Shown here piece by piece: positions 37,903-47,048 of a stretch of DNA of 64,000 nucleotides. The DNA comes from JAFHCF01 sp048497495. GTDB taxonomy: Bacteria; Pseudomonadota; Alphaproteobacteria; Rhizobiales; Ancalomicrobiaceae. The notes under the pieces were generated by a model. The model was given only the letters and a program-made list of their open reading frames with translations, made no database searches and had not been told where the DNA came from. The number at the start of each line of letters is the position of its first letter. The stretch's first letter is position 1. The translations under genes and the position numbers were made by a program. Location: positions 14,680-78,679 of the forward strand of contig JAFHCF010000244.1 of assembly GCA_048497495.1 (NCBI GenBank), in the 5' to 3' direction.

Positions 37903-37946
37903 AGTGGTCAAAAACTGACGCTTGCGTCCCGCAAGCGCCAGACAAT
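37903..37946. repeat. Palindromic intergenic repeat, family 1, half copy (reverse orientation)
   Basis: Matches the reverse complement of the core at 33831-33882. The inner hairpin arms are at 37915-37926 and 37930-37941, and one outer arm (GTGGTCAA) at 37904-37911 is kept while the other is lost. It lies between the AraC and MgtC genes. Confidence 0.65.
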
Positions 37947-37998
37947 ACCCGATGCGCGGTATATTCATTGTTCTCGGACAAGGGCACGGGCGCGTTTC

Positions 37999-39261
37999 AT
38001 GGAGAACTTGCTGATCTCGGACCCTCCCATTCTGAATCTCGTCAGCGCGGTCGCGGTCGGGGCTCTGATCGGCGCGGAAAGAGAGCGACGCAAGGGGGAA
38101 GGCCCGGAGCGGTCCCCCGCGGGGATCCGGACGTTCACGATCACCTCGATCGCCGGTGCTGTCGCGATCGCGCTCGGCGGTGTCGCGTTGCTTGCCGTCG
38201 TGACGGCGAGCGTTGCCGTGATGGTCGCCGTGTCCTATTGGCGAAGCCGGGATCAGGATCCCGGTCTGACCACGGAGATCGTTCTCGTCCTGACGGTACT
38301 GCTGGGTGGCATGTGCATGCGATCGCCCCAGACGGCCGCCGCGATGGCCGTGGCCGTGACGGTGCTCCTATACACGAAGGCATGGCTGCACAACCTCGTC
38401 AACACCGTGATCTCGAAGGACGAACTGGATGACGCACTGATCTTCGCCGCGGCGACGCTCGTCGTTCTGCCTCTGGTGCCGAACCGCCAGATGGGCCCCT
38501 ACCTGGCGCTCAACCCGCATTCGATCTGGATCGTGATCGTGCTGGTGATGGCCATCAGCGCGGCCGGCTATGTCGCGGTACGCCTGTTCGGCGCGAGGTT
38601 CGGCTTACCGCTCGCGGGTGCCATTTCGGGCTTCGTCTCCAGCACCGCGACGATCGGCGCGATGGGATCGCGGGTCAAGAATTCCGAGAATCTGCTGGCG
38701 GCCTGCGTCGCGGGCGCCGTCTTGTCGACCGTCGCCACGATCGCCCAGATGGCCCTGGTCGTCGCGGCCACCAGCATGCCCACCTTGGTCAAGCTCTCGG
38801 GACCTCTGCTTCTTGCCGGTGGCACCGCCGTGGCCTACGGGGCGACGTTCACGCTTCTGGCCGCGCGCGATACGGGAAGTGATGCGGCGCGGAGCGGCGG
38901 CGTCTTCAGCCTCAGGACGGCGCTCGCCTTCGGCTCGATCCTCGCGGTCATTCTGGTTGTCTCGGCTGGTCTGCAAGAACAGTTCGGCAGCACCGGCGTG
39001 CTGCTCGCCGCCATGGTCGCCGGACTGGTCGATACCCATGCGGCGGCCATCTCGGTCGCGTCCCTCGTGGCGGCGGGGAAGATCACGCCGGAGGACGCCG
39101 TCGTTCCGATTCTCGCGGGCATGACCTCGAACACGCTGACGAAGATCATCATGGCCGCGACCAGCGATGGCTGGGCTTTCGCCCTTCGGGTCGTGCCCGG
39201 TCTGGTCCTTGTCGCACTGGCGGCTTGGGCCGGAACCTTCGCGGCACTGGTCTGGAACTGA
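37999..39261 (+). CDS. MgtC/SapB N-terminal and DUF4010 C-terminal membrane protein
   Basis: 420 residues from ATG 37999, where the MgtC-type segment begins (LNLVSAVAVGALIGAERERRKGE). About ten to twelve membrane helices are visible. The N-terminal ~140 residues are MgtC/SapB-like and the rest DUF4010-like (GFVSSTATIGAMGSR; AGLVDTHAAAISVASL). Inner-membrane protein of unknown transport role. The in-frame sequence upstream is mostly the repeat at 37903. Confidence 0.85.
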   Translation: MENLLISDPPILNLVSAVAVGALIGAERERRKGEGPERSPAGIRTFTITSIAGAVAIALGGVALLAVVTASVAVMVAVSYWRSRDQDPGLTTEIVLVLTVLLGGMCMRSPQTAAAMAVAVTVLLYTKAWLHNLVNTVISKDELDDALIFAAATLVVLPLVPNRQMGPYLALNPHSIWIVIVLVMAISAAGYVAVRLFGARFGLPLAGAISGFVSSTATIGAMGSRVKNSENLLAACVAGAVLSTVATIAQMALVVAATSMPTLVKLSGPLLLAGGTAVAYGATFTLLAARDTGSDAARSGGVFSLRTALAFGSILAVILVVSAGLQEQFGSTGVLLAAMVAGLVDTHAAAISVASLVAAGKITPEDAVVPILAGMTSNTLTKIIMAATSDGWAFALRVVPGLVLVALAAWAGTFAALVWN

Positions 39262-39303
39262 CCTGAAGGGCGGCGAAGCAGGTCGCGGGCAATCGGCGGC
39301 AAA

Positions 39304-39393
39304 TGGCGGACGGGGTGGGATTCGAACCCACGGTGGGCTTTCGCCCACGGCGGTTTTCAAGACCGCTGCCTTAAACCACTCGGCCACCCGTCC
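39304..39393 (-). tRNA. tRNA-Ser (anticodon UGA)
   Basis: Read on the minus strand: a seven-base acceptor stem (GGACGGG with CCCGTCC), D arm, anticodon loop CTTGAAA giving UGA, a long class II variable arm (GTGGGCGAAAGCCCAC), T loop GTTCGAATC, and encoded CCA. All features of a serine tRNA are present. Confidence 0.95.
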
Positions 39394-39519
39394 GGCGTCC
39401 CTTCAATGGCCGCAAGCGCGTCGAAACTCAAGGGGGCGGATTTCGGGAGAGGAGACGGCGCGACGGAATGGCCTGTTCGCGCCACCGCGGGCGCGCACCG
39501 CCGGCGCGCGGACGCGGAA

Positions 39520-39567
39520 CTCGTGAATCAGAACCACGATCTCTTTGACCACTGGGTCGCGATCGGT
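39520..39567. repeat. Palindromic intergenic repeat, family 1, collapsed copy
   Basis: The left flank (39520-39537) differs by one base from 33798-33815, and the right flank (39544-39567) resembles 33875-33902, but the central hairpin is missing. This reads as a deletion derivative of the same element. Confidence 0.5.
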
Positions 39568-39620
39568 ACGGGCGTCGCGAGGCGATCGGCATTACCGAGC
39601 CGGTGCCTCGATCGACCCAA

Positions 39621-39704
39621 ATCGGCGCGAGCGCCTCGGTTGTCCGGGATCGGCGCCGGTGCCTCGGTCGTCCGAGATCGGCGCCGGTGCCTCAGTCGCC
39701 GACG
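39621..39704. repeat. Three tandem 28-base repeats
   Basis: Units at 39621-39648, 39649-39676 and 39677-39704. The second and third units match closely in their first 17 bases; the first is more divergent. No spacers, so not a CRISPR. It overlaps the 3' end of the small membrane-protein gene. The gap 39394-39620 otherwise holds only the collapsed repeat. Confidence 0.6.
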
Positions 39705-39907
39705 CTACCGCTGATGAAGACCGCCACGGCGATCATCAGGCCGGCGAAGAGCGTGCCGAGCAGCATCCAACGCAATTCCCGATCGGACGCCGCCTGCTGC
39801 TCCGATTCGTTCCGCTCAGGTTCCGCCACCTCTGCCTCCGCTTCCGGCCGCCGAGGGGCCGTCCCCCTGCATCCGCGTCGATCGTGGCGAAAAGAAGTAG
39901 CCGCCAT
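39692..39907 (-). CDS. Small single-span membrane protein (hypothetical)
   Basis: About 71 residues from ATG 39907. The N-terminal part is charged and rich in Glu and Arg. The C-terminus has one clear membrane helix (MLLGTLFAGLMIAVAVFI) ending GSVGD. Tail-anchored topology is likely. No strong ribosome site was seen, and an upstream in-frame ATG at 40000 would give 102 residues. It follows tusA on the same strand. Function unknown. Confidence 0.5.
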   Translation of the reverse strand: MAATSFRHDRRGCRGTAPRRPEAEAEVAEPERNESEQQAASDRELRWMLLGTLFAGLMIAVAVFISGSVGD

Positions 39908-39996
39908 CGCCGCCCGGCCGGCGCGGGGCGGAGCGACGCCCCTCCCCGCGCGGCGGATCGTCGCCCCCGGCGCGAAAGCCGGGAGGACCGGGTCGA

Positions 39997-40224
39997 TCAC
40001 GCGGTGTGCTTGATCACGAAGCGATAGACGCCGCCTTCGCTGCCCTTTTCCAGCATGGTGTTGCCGGTGGTGCGGCAGAAGGCGTCGAAGTCGGCGGCCG
40101 AGCCCGGGTCGGTCGCCAGGATCTCCAGGGTGCCGCCGGCCGGCACCTCCTTCAGCATCTTCTTCGCCTTCAGGATCGGCAGCGGGCAGTTGAGGCCCTT
40201 GGCGTCGAGAGTCTTGTCGGCCAT
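39997..40224 (-). CDS. tusA: Sulfur carrier protein TusA
   Basis: 75 residues. The active-site motif LNCPLPILKAKK holds the persulfide-carrying cysteine (residue 13) in the CPxP context. The remainder (GGTLEILATDPGSAADFDAFC) is the standard IF3-like TusA fold. In dsr-type sulfur oxidisers TusA passes sulfane sulfur to DsrEFH. Here it follows soeABC on the same strand with a repeat in between. Confidence 0.93.
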   Translation of the reverse strand: MADKTLDAKGLNCPLPILKAKKMLKEVPAGGTLEILATDPGSAADFDAFCRTTGNTMLEKGSEGGVYRFVIKHTA

Positions 40225-40315
40225 GATTTTTCCTCCTCGGATGTGGCGAGACGTCTTGGGATTTCTTGCGATGAGACGGACGGCGACGGTCGCACGACCG
40301 CCGCGCCGGGCCCGG

Positions 40316-40416
40316 GGCGGCTTCCGATCCGATCGCGTCGGTTCGAAATCGCTCCGGCCCCTGGTTCGAGCGCGTTCTCTTCGACCGGTCCGATGGTGTC
40401 CGGTCGGAACCCGCTC
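40316..40416. repeat. Intergenic repeat family 2, copy B
   Basis: Close match to 35724-35827 over about 100 bases, including the right-hand inverted repeat (CGACCGG ... CCGGTCG). It occupies the soeC-tusA gap and may separate their transcripts. Confidence 0.65.
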
Positions 40417-40433
40417 CTGCCTGCGGCCCGCCG

Positions 40434-41372
40434 TCAGCGGCCGTAGTAGACCATGCAGTCGTGCTTGGCTTCGGCGAAGAACAGCCAGCGCTCGGCCAGG
40501 AGCCCGACCGCCAGCGAGGCGGCGGCGATCAGCGCCAGGATCATCGCCAGCCCGCCGGACACCCACAGCGCCGAGATCGTCGCCGCCAGCGGCACCACGA
40601 AGAGCATCAACTGGGCGATGGCGCGCAGACGCAGCGCGTGTTTGCGCGCGATCTCGTAGCCCATTTCCAGCATCAGGAAATTCTCTTCCGTGTGCGGCTG
40701 CTCGAGCAGCCGCACCGCGCCGAAGCGGCCGAGACCGGTCGCCGTGCCGAGCGTCGTCTTCGACCGTCCGGTATCGACGGCATGCCAATAGACCAGCTTG
40801 ACCCCCCAGCCGGCGACGAGCAGGCCGATCGCCACCACGTCGATCTCCGCCCGGTGGACCCCGAACAGCCGCGTCACCAGCTCGAGCAGGATCGCTCCCG
40901 ACATCAGCCCGAGCACCAGATAGGCGACCGGCACGATGCCGTTGTTCCACTGCCGGATGGTGATCAGGCTGGCGTAGATCATCGAGGTCGAGAACACCGT
41001 GGCGATGGCGAGCACCGCCGCCGCCACCCCCATCCAGCCGAAGAAGCCGGTGGTGGTGCCGAGAAACACCCAGCCGAGCGCGAAGAGCCCGGCCGGCACG
41101 AAGGTGAGGACCGCCAGCACGCCCTCGCGCGACAGCCACGACGAGCGCCACTGGCTGAGCGCCCGCCAGGCCCGTTCGGGATGGCCGAGATGGAAGGTCG
41201 ACGACAGCAGGCCGCCGCCGATCAGCCCGAGGGCGAGACCGGTGGTCACGAGGCCGAGCCAGGTCGAGGCCGGCAGCAGGCCGGAGACCGCGAAGATCGC
41301 CGCCAGCACCAGGAGGCCGTAGCCGGCGCCCGAGGCGGTGGTGAAGAAGATGACCGAATAAGCGGGATGCAT
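40434..41372 (-). CDS. soeC: Sulfite dehydrogenase SoeC, membrane anchor (DmsC/NrfD-like)
   Basis: 312 residues from ATG 41372 (MHPAYSVIFFTTASGAGYG). Eight hydrophobic segments of the DmsC type anchor the SoeAB enzyme to the cytoplasmic side of the inner membrane and pass electrons to quinone. It follows soeB directly. Conserved STFHLGHPERAWRA and MIYASLITIRQW segments are typical. Confidence 0.87.
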   Translation of the reverse strand: MHPAYSVIFFTTASGAGYGLLVLAAIFAVSGLLPASTWLGLVTTGLALGLIGGGLLSSTFHLGHPERAWRALSQWRSSWLSREGVLAVLTFVPAGLFALGWVFLGTTTGFFGWMGVAAAVLAIATVFSTSMIYASLITIRQWNNGIVPVAYLVLGLMSGAILLELVTRLFGVHRAEIDVVAIGLLVAGWGVKLVYWHAVDTGRSKTTLGTATGLGRFGAVRLLEQPHTEENFLMLEMGYEIARKHALRLRAIAQLMLFVVPLAATISALWVSGGLAMILALIAAASLAVGLLAERWLFFAEAKHDCMVYYGR

Positions 41373-41386
41373 GGTTCGTCGTCTCC

Positions 41387-42127
41387 TCAGCGCGTCAGGA
41401 CGCGGTCGACCCATTTCAGGAACCGGCCGGCGCCGGCGACCGGTGCCTGGGGCGCGGGCGCGGGCACCGCCCCTCCCCGCTTGCCCGGCCTCGGCGGCAG
41501 GTATTTGCTGGTCGGTTGATAGCCGGTCTCCGGCGCCAGATCGTAGCCGCCGCGCTCGCGCGTCAACTGCGACACCTTCGAGGTCGGATCGTTGAAGTCG
41601 CCGAAATGGCGCGCCTTCGACGGACAGGCGGCGACGCAGGCCGGCACCCGGTCCTCCTCGGCGAGGTTCTGATTGTAGATCTTGTCGACGCACAGCGTGC
41701 ATTTCTTCATCACGCCGACGTCTTCGTCGTATTCGCGATTGCCGTAGGGACAGGCCCACGAGCACAGTTTGCAGCCGATGCACTTGTCGTGATCGACCAG
41801 CACGATGCCGTCCTCGGCGCGCTTGTAGGAAGCGCCCGTCGGACACACCGTGACGCAGGCCGGCGTCTCGCAGTGCAGGCAGTTCTTGGGGAAATGGACG
41901 GTGCGGGCGTCCGGCCCCTCCCCGCCCACCTCGTAGGTGTAGACCCGGTTGAACCAGACGCCGCGCTGTTCCGCCTGATAGGCGTTGACGTCGGTCAAGG
42001 GCGCCGAGATGCCGCCGGTGTTCCACTCCTTGCAGTTGGTGGCGCAGGCGTGGCAGCCGACACAGGTGTCGAGATCGATGGCGAGGCCGAGGCGCTTCGC
42101 CGGGGGATGCGACGGCAGCGAGGTCAT
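41387..42127 (-). CDS. soeB: Sulfite dehydrogenase SoeB, four-cluster iron-sulfur subunit
   Basis: 246 residues from ATG 42127, which overlaps the soeA stop (ATGA). It contains several [4Fe-4S] motifs: CVGCHACATNC near the start, CLHCETPAC, CIGCKLCSWACPYG and CTLCVD. It relays electrons from the molybdenum site to SoeC. The C-terminal ~35 residues after the last cluster are Pro/Ala-rich. Confidence 0.9.
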   Translation of the reverse strand: MTSLPSHPPAKRLGLAIDLDTCVGCHACATNCKEWNTGGISAPLTDVNAYQAEQRGVWFNRVYTYEVGGEGPDARTVHFPKNCLHCETPACVTVCPTGASYKRAEDGIVLVDHDKCIGCKLCSWACPYGNREYDEDVGVMKKCTLCVDKIYNQNLAEEDRVPACVAACPSKARHFGDFNDPTSKVSQLTRERGGYDLAPETGYQPTSKYLPPRPGKRGGAVPAPAPQAPVAGAGRFLKWVDRVLTR

Positions 42128-44997
42128 GCCGGGCTCCTCTCGCCGCTCGCCTTCACCTGGAAGGAAGCGCCGTAGCTGTTGACGGTGGGTGCCGGGGCGA
42201 GCCCGACGAGGGCGGGCATGGTCGGGAACTGCGGCTCGGAGACTTCCGCTCCGGGGGCGCATTTCTCGATGCGGACGCGAAGATCGAACCACGCCGCCTG
42301 ACCGGTGACCGGATCGGAATTGGTGATCCGCCGGCCGTCGGCGTCCCGCGGCAAGAGTTCGGAGATCAGGTGATTGAGCAGGAAGCCCTTCTTCGCCTCC
42401 GGCGCGTCGGGGGCGAGGTTCCAGGAGCCGGAGCGCTTGCCGATGGCGTTCCACGTCCACACCGTGTCGTGGTTGAGGCCCTCCATCGTCTTGATCTGGA
42501 CCTTGATCTCGCCGTTGTGGCTGGTGACCTTGACCCAGTCGCCGTCGTCGAGCCCCAGTTCGCGCGCCTTCGAGGTGGCGACATAGAGCTTGTTGCGGCC
42601 GAGAATCTGGCGCAGCCAGGCGTTCTGCGAGCCCCACGAGTGATACATGATCATCGGTCGCTGGGTCAGCGCGTGCAGCGGATAGGTCTTGGTGTCGACC
42701 ATCGCCTCTTCGTAGGGCATGTACCAGATCGGCAGCGGGTCGAAGGACGACTCGATGCGGCCGCGCAGGTGATCCGGCGGCTGGATGTCGCCGTGGCCCT
42801 GCGCCGCCAACTTGAACTTCTGCATCGGCTCCGAATAGAGCTGCAGCACGATCTGGTCGGCATGGCCGACGAAGCCCATGTGGACGGCGAAGTCCAGGTA
42901 GGACTTGTTGGCGAACTTGTAGAACCGCTGGTCCGGCGCCAGATCATGGTGCCAGAAGGCCTCGTGGGCGATGTAGGCGTCGAGCTGCTTGGGGTTGACC
43001 GCGCCGCGCCCGAAGGTCTCGCCCTCGCTCCCGCGCCAGCCGGCGAGCGGGCCGATGCCCGGGCCGCGCTCGTGGTTGACGATGTAGTCGGGATAGCCGC
43101 CGGGATACTTCGCCGTCCCGTCGGCGTTGGTCATGCCCGGCAGGCCCAACCGCGCCCCGAGATCGAGCAGCACGGTCTGGAACGAGCGCACGTCGCGATC
43201 CGGCTCGACCACCGGCTGGCGGATGGCGTCGGCCGGACCGTCGGCCTCGCAGATCGGCCGGTCGAGCAGCGAGATGCAGTCCCAGCGCTCGAGATAGGTC
43301 GTGTCCGGCAGGATCAGGTCGGCGTAGGCCACCATTTCCGAGGCATAGGCGTCGGAATAGATGATCTTGGGGATCTTGTACTCGCCGGTCTTGTCATCCT
43401 TCGCGGTGAGCATCTCCATGACACCCTTGGTGTTCATGGTCGAGTTCCAGCTCATGTTGGCCATGTACATGAACAACACGTCGACCGGATAGGGATCGCC
43501 GTTGTGAGCGTTGGTGATCACCATGTGCATCAGGCCGTGCGAGGAGAGCGGCGCCTCCCACGAATAGGCCTTGTCGATGCGAACAGGCGTGCCGTCCGGC
43601 TCGAGCACCAGATCCTCCGGCCCGGTGGTGAAGCCGAGCGGCGCGCCGGAAAGCGGCGTCATCGGCGCATAGGTCTTGGCCGGCTTCAGGCCCGGCGGGA
43701 TCGGCTTGGGGAACGGCGGCTTGAAGCGGAAGCCGCCGGGGCATTCGATCGAGCCGAGCAGCACCTGCAGGATGTGGATCGCCCGGCAGGTGTGGAAGCC
43801 GTTGGAATGGGCCGAGATGCCGCGCATCGCGTGCATGGCGACCGGCCGGCCGATGATCTTGTCGTGCTTGCGGCCGGCCCAGTCGGTCCACTCGACGTCG
43901 AGGGTGATGGTCTGCTCGAAGGCGACCTCGGCCAGTTCGCGGGCGATGCGGCGGGTGGTCTCGGCGGGAATGCCGCAGGCCTCCGCCACCTTGTCCGGCG
44001 CGTACTCGCTGTCCATGTAGCGCTCGGCGAGGAGCTGGAACGACGGCACCGCCTTGCGCCCGTCGGGAAGCGTGAACTCACCGACCACCGCCGGCGAGAT
44101 CTCGGGCAGACGCGCGTCGACGGCGGAACCCTGCTTGACGTCCCAGGCGAGCGGCGCGCCCGAGGCGTCGCGGGCGAAGAGCCCGTGATCGGCGCCGCCG
44201 GGGTTCTGGACCACCAGCCAGGGCGCGTTGGTGTAGCGCACCAGATAGTCGAAATCGACCTTGTCGGCGTGCAGGAGTTCGTGGATCAGCGCCATCACGA
44301 ACAGGCCGTCGGTGCCGGGGCGGATGCCGAGCCACTCGTCGGCGATCGCCGAATAGCCGGTGCGGATCGGGTTGATCGACACCACCTTGGCGCCCCGCCC
44401 CTTCATCTTGCCGAGGCCGGTCTTGATCGGGTTGGAATCGTGATCCTCAGCGACGCCGAACAGCATCAGGTACTTCGAGCGATCCCAATCCGGCTCGCCG
44501 AACTCCCAGAACGAGCCGCCGATGGTGTAGAGCCCGGCCGCCGCCATGTTGACCGAGCAGAATCCGCCGTGCGCGGCGAAGTTCGGCGTGCCGAACTGCG
44601 TCGCCCACCAGCCGGTCAGGGACTGCGACTGGTCACGTCCGGTGAAGAAGGCGAGCTTCTTCGGGTCGGTCTTGCGGATGTCCCCGAGCCATTCGGTGGC
44701 GAGGCCGAGCGCCTCCTCCCACTCGATCTCGACGAAGGCGTTCTCGCCGCGCGGCCCCACCCGCTTCAACGGCTTCTGCAGCCGCGCCGGCGAATAGTGC
44801 TGCATGATGCCCGAGGAGCCCTTGCCGCAGATCACCCCCTTGTTGACCGGGTGATTGCGGTTGCCCTCGATGTAGCGGATCAGCCCGTCCTTCAGGTGCA
44901 CCTTGATGCCGCAGCGGCAGGCGCACATGTAGCAGGTCGTGAACTTGACCTCGTCGTTGACCTTCGGTGACAGGTCGATCGCCGGTTCCCTGGACAT
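42124..44997 (-). CDS. soeA: Sulfite dehydrogenase SoeA, molybdopterin oxidoreductase
   Basis: 957 residues, matching the length of SoeA of phototrophic sulfur oxidisers. The N-terminal cluster motif CYMCACRCG with a distal VICGKG starts near residue 22. No Tat signal, which agrees with cytoplasmic SoeA. The body carries the molybdopterin and dinucleotide-binding domains (LTQRPMIMYHSWGSQNAWL near the C-terminus). It oxidises sulfite to sulfate. Assignment rests on context with dsr, soeB and soeC; related polysulfide reductases are the main alternative. Confidence 0.88.
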   Translation of the reverse strand: MSREPAIDLSPKVNDEVKFTTCYMCACRCGIKVHLKDGLIRYIEGNRNHPVNKGVICGKGSSGIMQHYSPARLQKPLKRVGPRGENAFVEIEWEEALGLATEWLGDIRKTDPKKLAFFTGRDQSQSLTGWWATQFGTPNFAAHGGFCSVNMAAAGLYTIGGSFWEFGEPDWDRSKYLMLFGVAEDHDSNPIKTGLGKMKGRGAKVVSINPIRTGYSAIADEWLGIRPGTDGLFVMALIHELLHADKVDFDYLVRYTNAPWLVVQNPGGADHGLFARDASGAPLAWDVKQGSAVDARLPEISPAVVGEFTLPDGRKAVPSFQLLAERYMDSEYAPDKVAEACGIPAETTRRIARELAEVAFEQTITLDVEWTDWAGRKHDKIIGRPVAMHAMRGISAHSNGFHTCRAIHILQVLLGSIECPGGFRFKPPFPKPIPPGLKPAKTYAPMTPLSGAPLGFTTGPEDLVLEPDGTPVRIDKAYSWEAPLSSHGLMHMVITNAHNGDPYPVDVLFMYMANMSWNSTMNTKGVMEMLTAKDDKTGEYKIPKIIYSDAYASEMVAYADLILPDTTYLERWDCISLLDRPICEADGPADAIRQPVVEPDRDVRSFQTVLLDLGARLGLPGMTNADGTAKYPGGYPDYIVNHERGPGIGPLAGWRGSEGETFGRGAVNPKQLDAYIAHEAFWHHDLAPDQRFYKFANKSYLDFAVHMGFVGHADQIVLQLYSEPMQKFKLAAQGHGDIQPPDHLRGRIESSFDPLPIWYMPYEEAMVDTKTYPLHALTQRPMIMYHSWGSQNAWLRQILGRNKLYVATSKARELGLDDGDWVKVTSHNGEIKVQIKTMEGLNHDTVWTWNAIGKRSGSWNLAPDAPEAKKGFLLNHLISELLPRDADGRRITNSDPVTGQAAWFDLRVRIEKCAPGAEVSEPQFPTMPALVGLAPAPTVNSYGASFQVKASGERSPA

Positions 44998-45075
44998 GGA
45001 CTCTCGTTTCCTCTCGTCGCCCGTGTGACCGGGCCGAAACTTCTCTCGGACCCGTTTCCGGGTCTCCTCGTCGGA

Positions 45076-46929
45076 TCACACCGCGGCGGTGGGCGGGCCG
45101 ACGGCGGCCTCCTTCGCCACCAGCGCCGGCGTCGGCTCGTCGTCGTAGTCGCTCTCGCGCGGCTCCTGCTTGCCCATGCGCGCGCACTCGACGAAGACGC
45201 GGCGGCCGCAGGTCAGGCATTCGTTGTAGTCGAAGTAGCGATAGAGGGTTCTGAGCGCCTCGGTCTTCGAGGTGAAGATGTTCTCCCGCCCGATCTCCTC
45301 GATGTAACCGCCGCGCTCCAGGATCTCCATCACCCGGTCTTTGGTGCGGATCAGATAGAGACCGCCGCCGCGGGCGCGCCAGCGCTTCGCCATCTGCACC
45401 AGGGCCTCGGCGCCCGCGAGATCGACGAAGTTGACGCCCGACATGACGATGGCGAGGAAGCGGACGTCGGGGATCTCCTTCTCGTAGCCGCGCAGCGTCT
45501 CCTGGAAGGTGTTGACCGCCCCGAAGAACAGCGACCCGTCGATGCGGATGATCCGCATCTGCCGGCATTCCACCAGTCGGTCGCCGGCGGTGGCGAACTT
45601 GCGGCCGGCGCTCATCGGATCGGGCACGCGCGGGATGATGCGCGGGTTCGAGGTGCGGTTGAGATAGAGCAGCAGCGACAGCATCACGCCGAGGAAGATC
45701 GCGAACTCGAGCTCCAGCACCAGCGCCGAGACGAAGACCACCACCAGCACCGCCGTCTCGGACTTCGAGGTCTTGAGGATCTGCGCGATGTGGTGCCAGT
45801 CGATCAACCCCCACGCGACCAGGAACAGCACCCCGGCCATGGCGGCCATCGGCATGTAGACGGCGTAAGGGGCGAGGAACACCACCAGCACCATCAGCCC
45901 GGCGCCGGCGACGATCGCCGCCAGCGGCGTCTTGGCGCCGGCGTCGTAGTTGAGGCCGGAGCGGTTGAACGAACCGGTGGCGACGTAGCCTGAGAAGAAC
46001 GAACCGGCGATGTTCGACAACCCCTGGCCGAAGAACTCCTGGTTGGCGTCGATGTGCTGGCCCGAGCGCACCGCGAGCGCCCGCGCGATCGACAGCGCCT
46101 CGGTCAGGGCGAACATGGTCATGGCGACCGCGGTCGGCGCCAGCTTGCGCCACATCTCCGGATCGAAGCTCGGCGCCGACAGCGGCGGCAGGCTCGACGG
46201 CAGCGCCCCGACCGTGTCGATCTTCACCCCGGCGAAGGTCGTGAGAATCCATCCGGCCAACGACCCCACCAGGATCGCGACGATCATGTAGGGCACCCGC
46301 GGCAGATGATTGCGCACCAGGATGCCGGTGGCGAGCGTCGCCAACCCGACCGCCACCGCCGGCCACGACACCTCGCCGAAGTGCTCGGCGAGATAGAGGA
46401 GAACCTCGTGGGGATGGCTGCCGCGCGGGATCGGCAGCGCCGTGAAGGTCTTGACCTGATTGACCGCGATCAGCACGCCGGCGCCGGCGGTGAAGCCGAT
46501 CACCACCGAATGGGAGATGAAGTTGACGATGGAGCCGAGTTTGAACAGCGCCATGGTGATCTCGAGCACGCCCACCATGAAGGCGACCGTCAGCGCCATC
46601 TGCACGTAGATCGCGCTGCCCGGCTCGGCATAGGCCGAGAGCGAGGAGAACAACACCAGCGACGCCGCCGTCGTCGGCCCCGACACCAGATGCCAGGACG
46701 AACCGAAGAGGGCGGCGACGATCGCCGGCACGATGCCGGCGTAGAGGCCGTATTCCGGCGGCATGCCGGCGATGGTGGCGAAGGCGACGCCCTGCGGCAG
46801 CACCACGATCGCGCCGGTCAGACCCGCCATCAGGTCGCCGGAAATCGTCTTCCGGTCGAGCAGCGGCGCCCAACGCAGAAACGGCAACAGATCCGGCAGG
46901 AACGAGGTCAGGCGCGATGCGGCGGCCAA
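45076..46929 (-). CDS. SulP family anion transporter with STAS domain and cysteine-bearing tail
   Basis: 617 residues from TTG 46929, preferred because AAGGAG lies 8 bases upstream; a GTG at 46968 is also in frame. About 11 membrane helices with SulP motifs (LPQGVAFATIAGMPPEYGLYAG), then a STAS domain at ~455-555. A further ~60-residue tail contains CLTCGRRVFVEC, unusual for SulP. Placed between sqr and soeA, it may export sulfate or import a sulfur oxyanion (inference). Confidence 0.85.
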   Translation of the reverse strand: MAAASRLTSFLPDLLPFLRWAPLLDRKTISGDLMAGLTGAIVVLPQGVAFATIAGMPPEYGLYAGIVPAIVAALFGSSWHLVSGPTTAASLVLFSSLSAYAEPGSAIYVQMALTVAFMVGVLEITMALFKLGSIVNFISHSVVIGFTAGAGVLIAVNQVKTFTALPIPRGSHPHEVLLYLAEHFGEVSWPAVAVGLATLATGILVRNHLPRVPYMIVAILVGSLAGWILTTFAGVKIDTVGALPSSLPPLSAPSFDPEMWRKLAPTAVAMTMFALTEALSIARALAVRSGQHIDANQEFFGQGLSNIAGSFFSGYVATGSFNRSGLNYDAGAKTPLAAIVAGAGLMVLVVFLAPYAVYMPMAAMAGVLFLVAWGLIDWHHIAQILKTSKSETAVLVVVFVSALVLELEFAIFLGVMLSLLLYLNRTSNPRIIPRVPDPMSAGRKFATAGDRLVECRQMRIIRIDGSLFFGAVNTFQETLRGYEKEIPDVRFLAIVMSGVNFVDLAGAEALVQMAKRWRARGGGLYLIRTKDRVMEILERGGYIEEIGRENIFTSKTEALRTLYRYFDYNECLTCGRRVFVECARMGKQEPRESDYDDEPTPALVAKEAAVGPPTAAV

Positions 46930-47048
46930 GGCTGCGTCTCCTTCGACGAAATCCGACCTTCCCGCCACACCTTTCGGTGCGGCGGGTCGGGTCGATCAGG
47001 GGGAAATTGAAACCCGGCGCGGCTGGCCCCGCCGCGCCGGGGAGGTCC

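Noticed and set aside
37999..39393. Integrative element anchored at tRNA-Ser
   Set aside because: No integrase, excisionase or duplicated tRNA 3' end was found on either side.
39621..39704. CRISPR array
   Set aside because: The repeats are directly adjacent with no spacers and no cas genes are nearby.
42124..44997. Polysulfide/thiosulfate reductase rather than SoeA
   Set aside because: There is no Tat signal, so the enzyme is cytoplasmic, and the length and operon with dsr genes fit SoeABC better.
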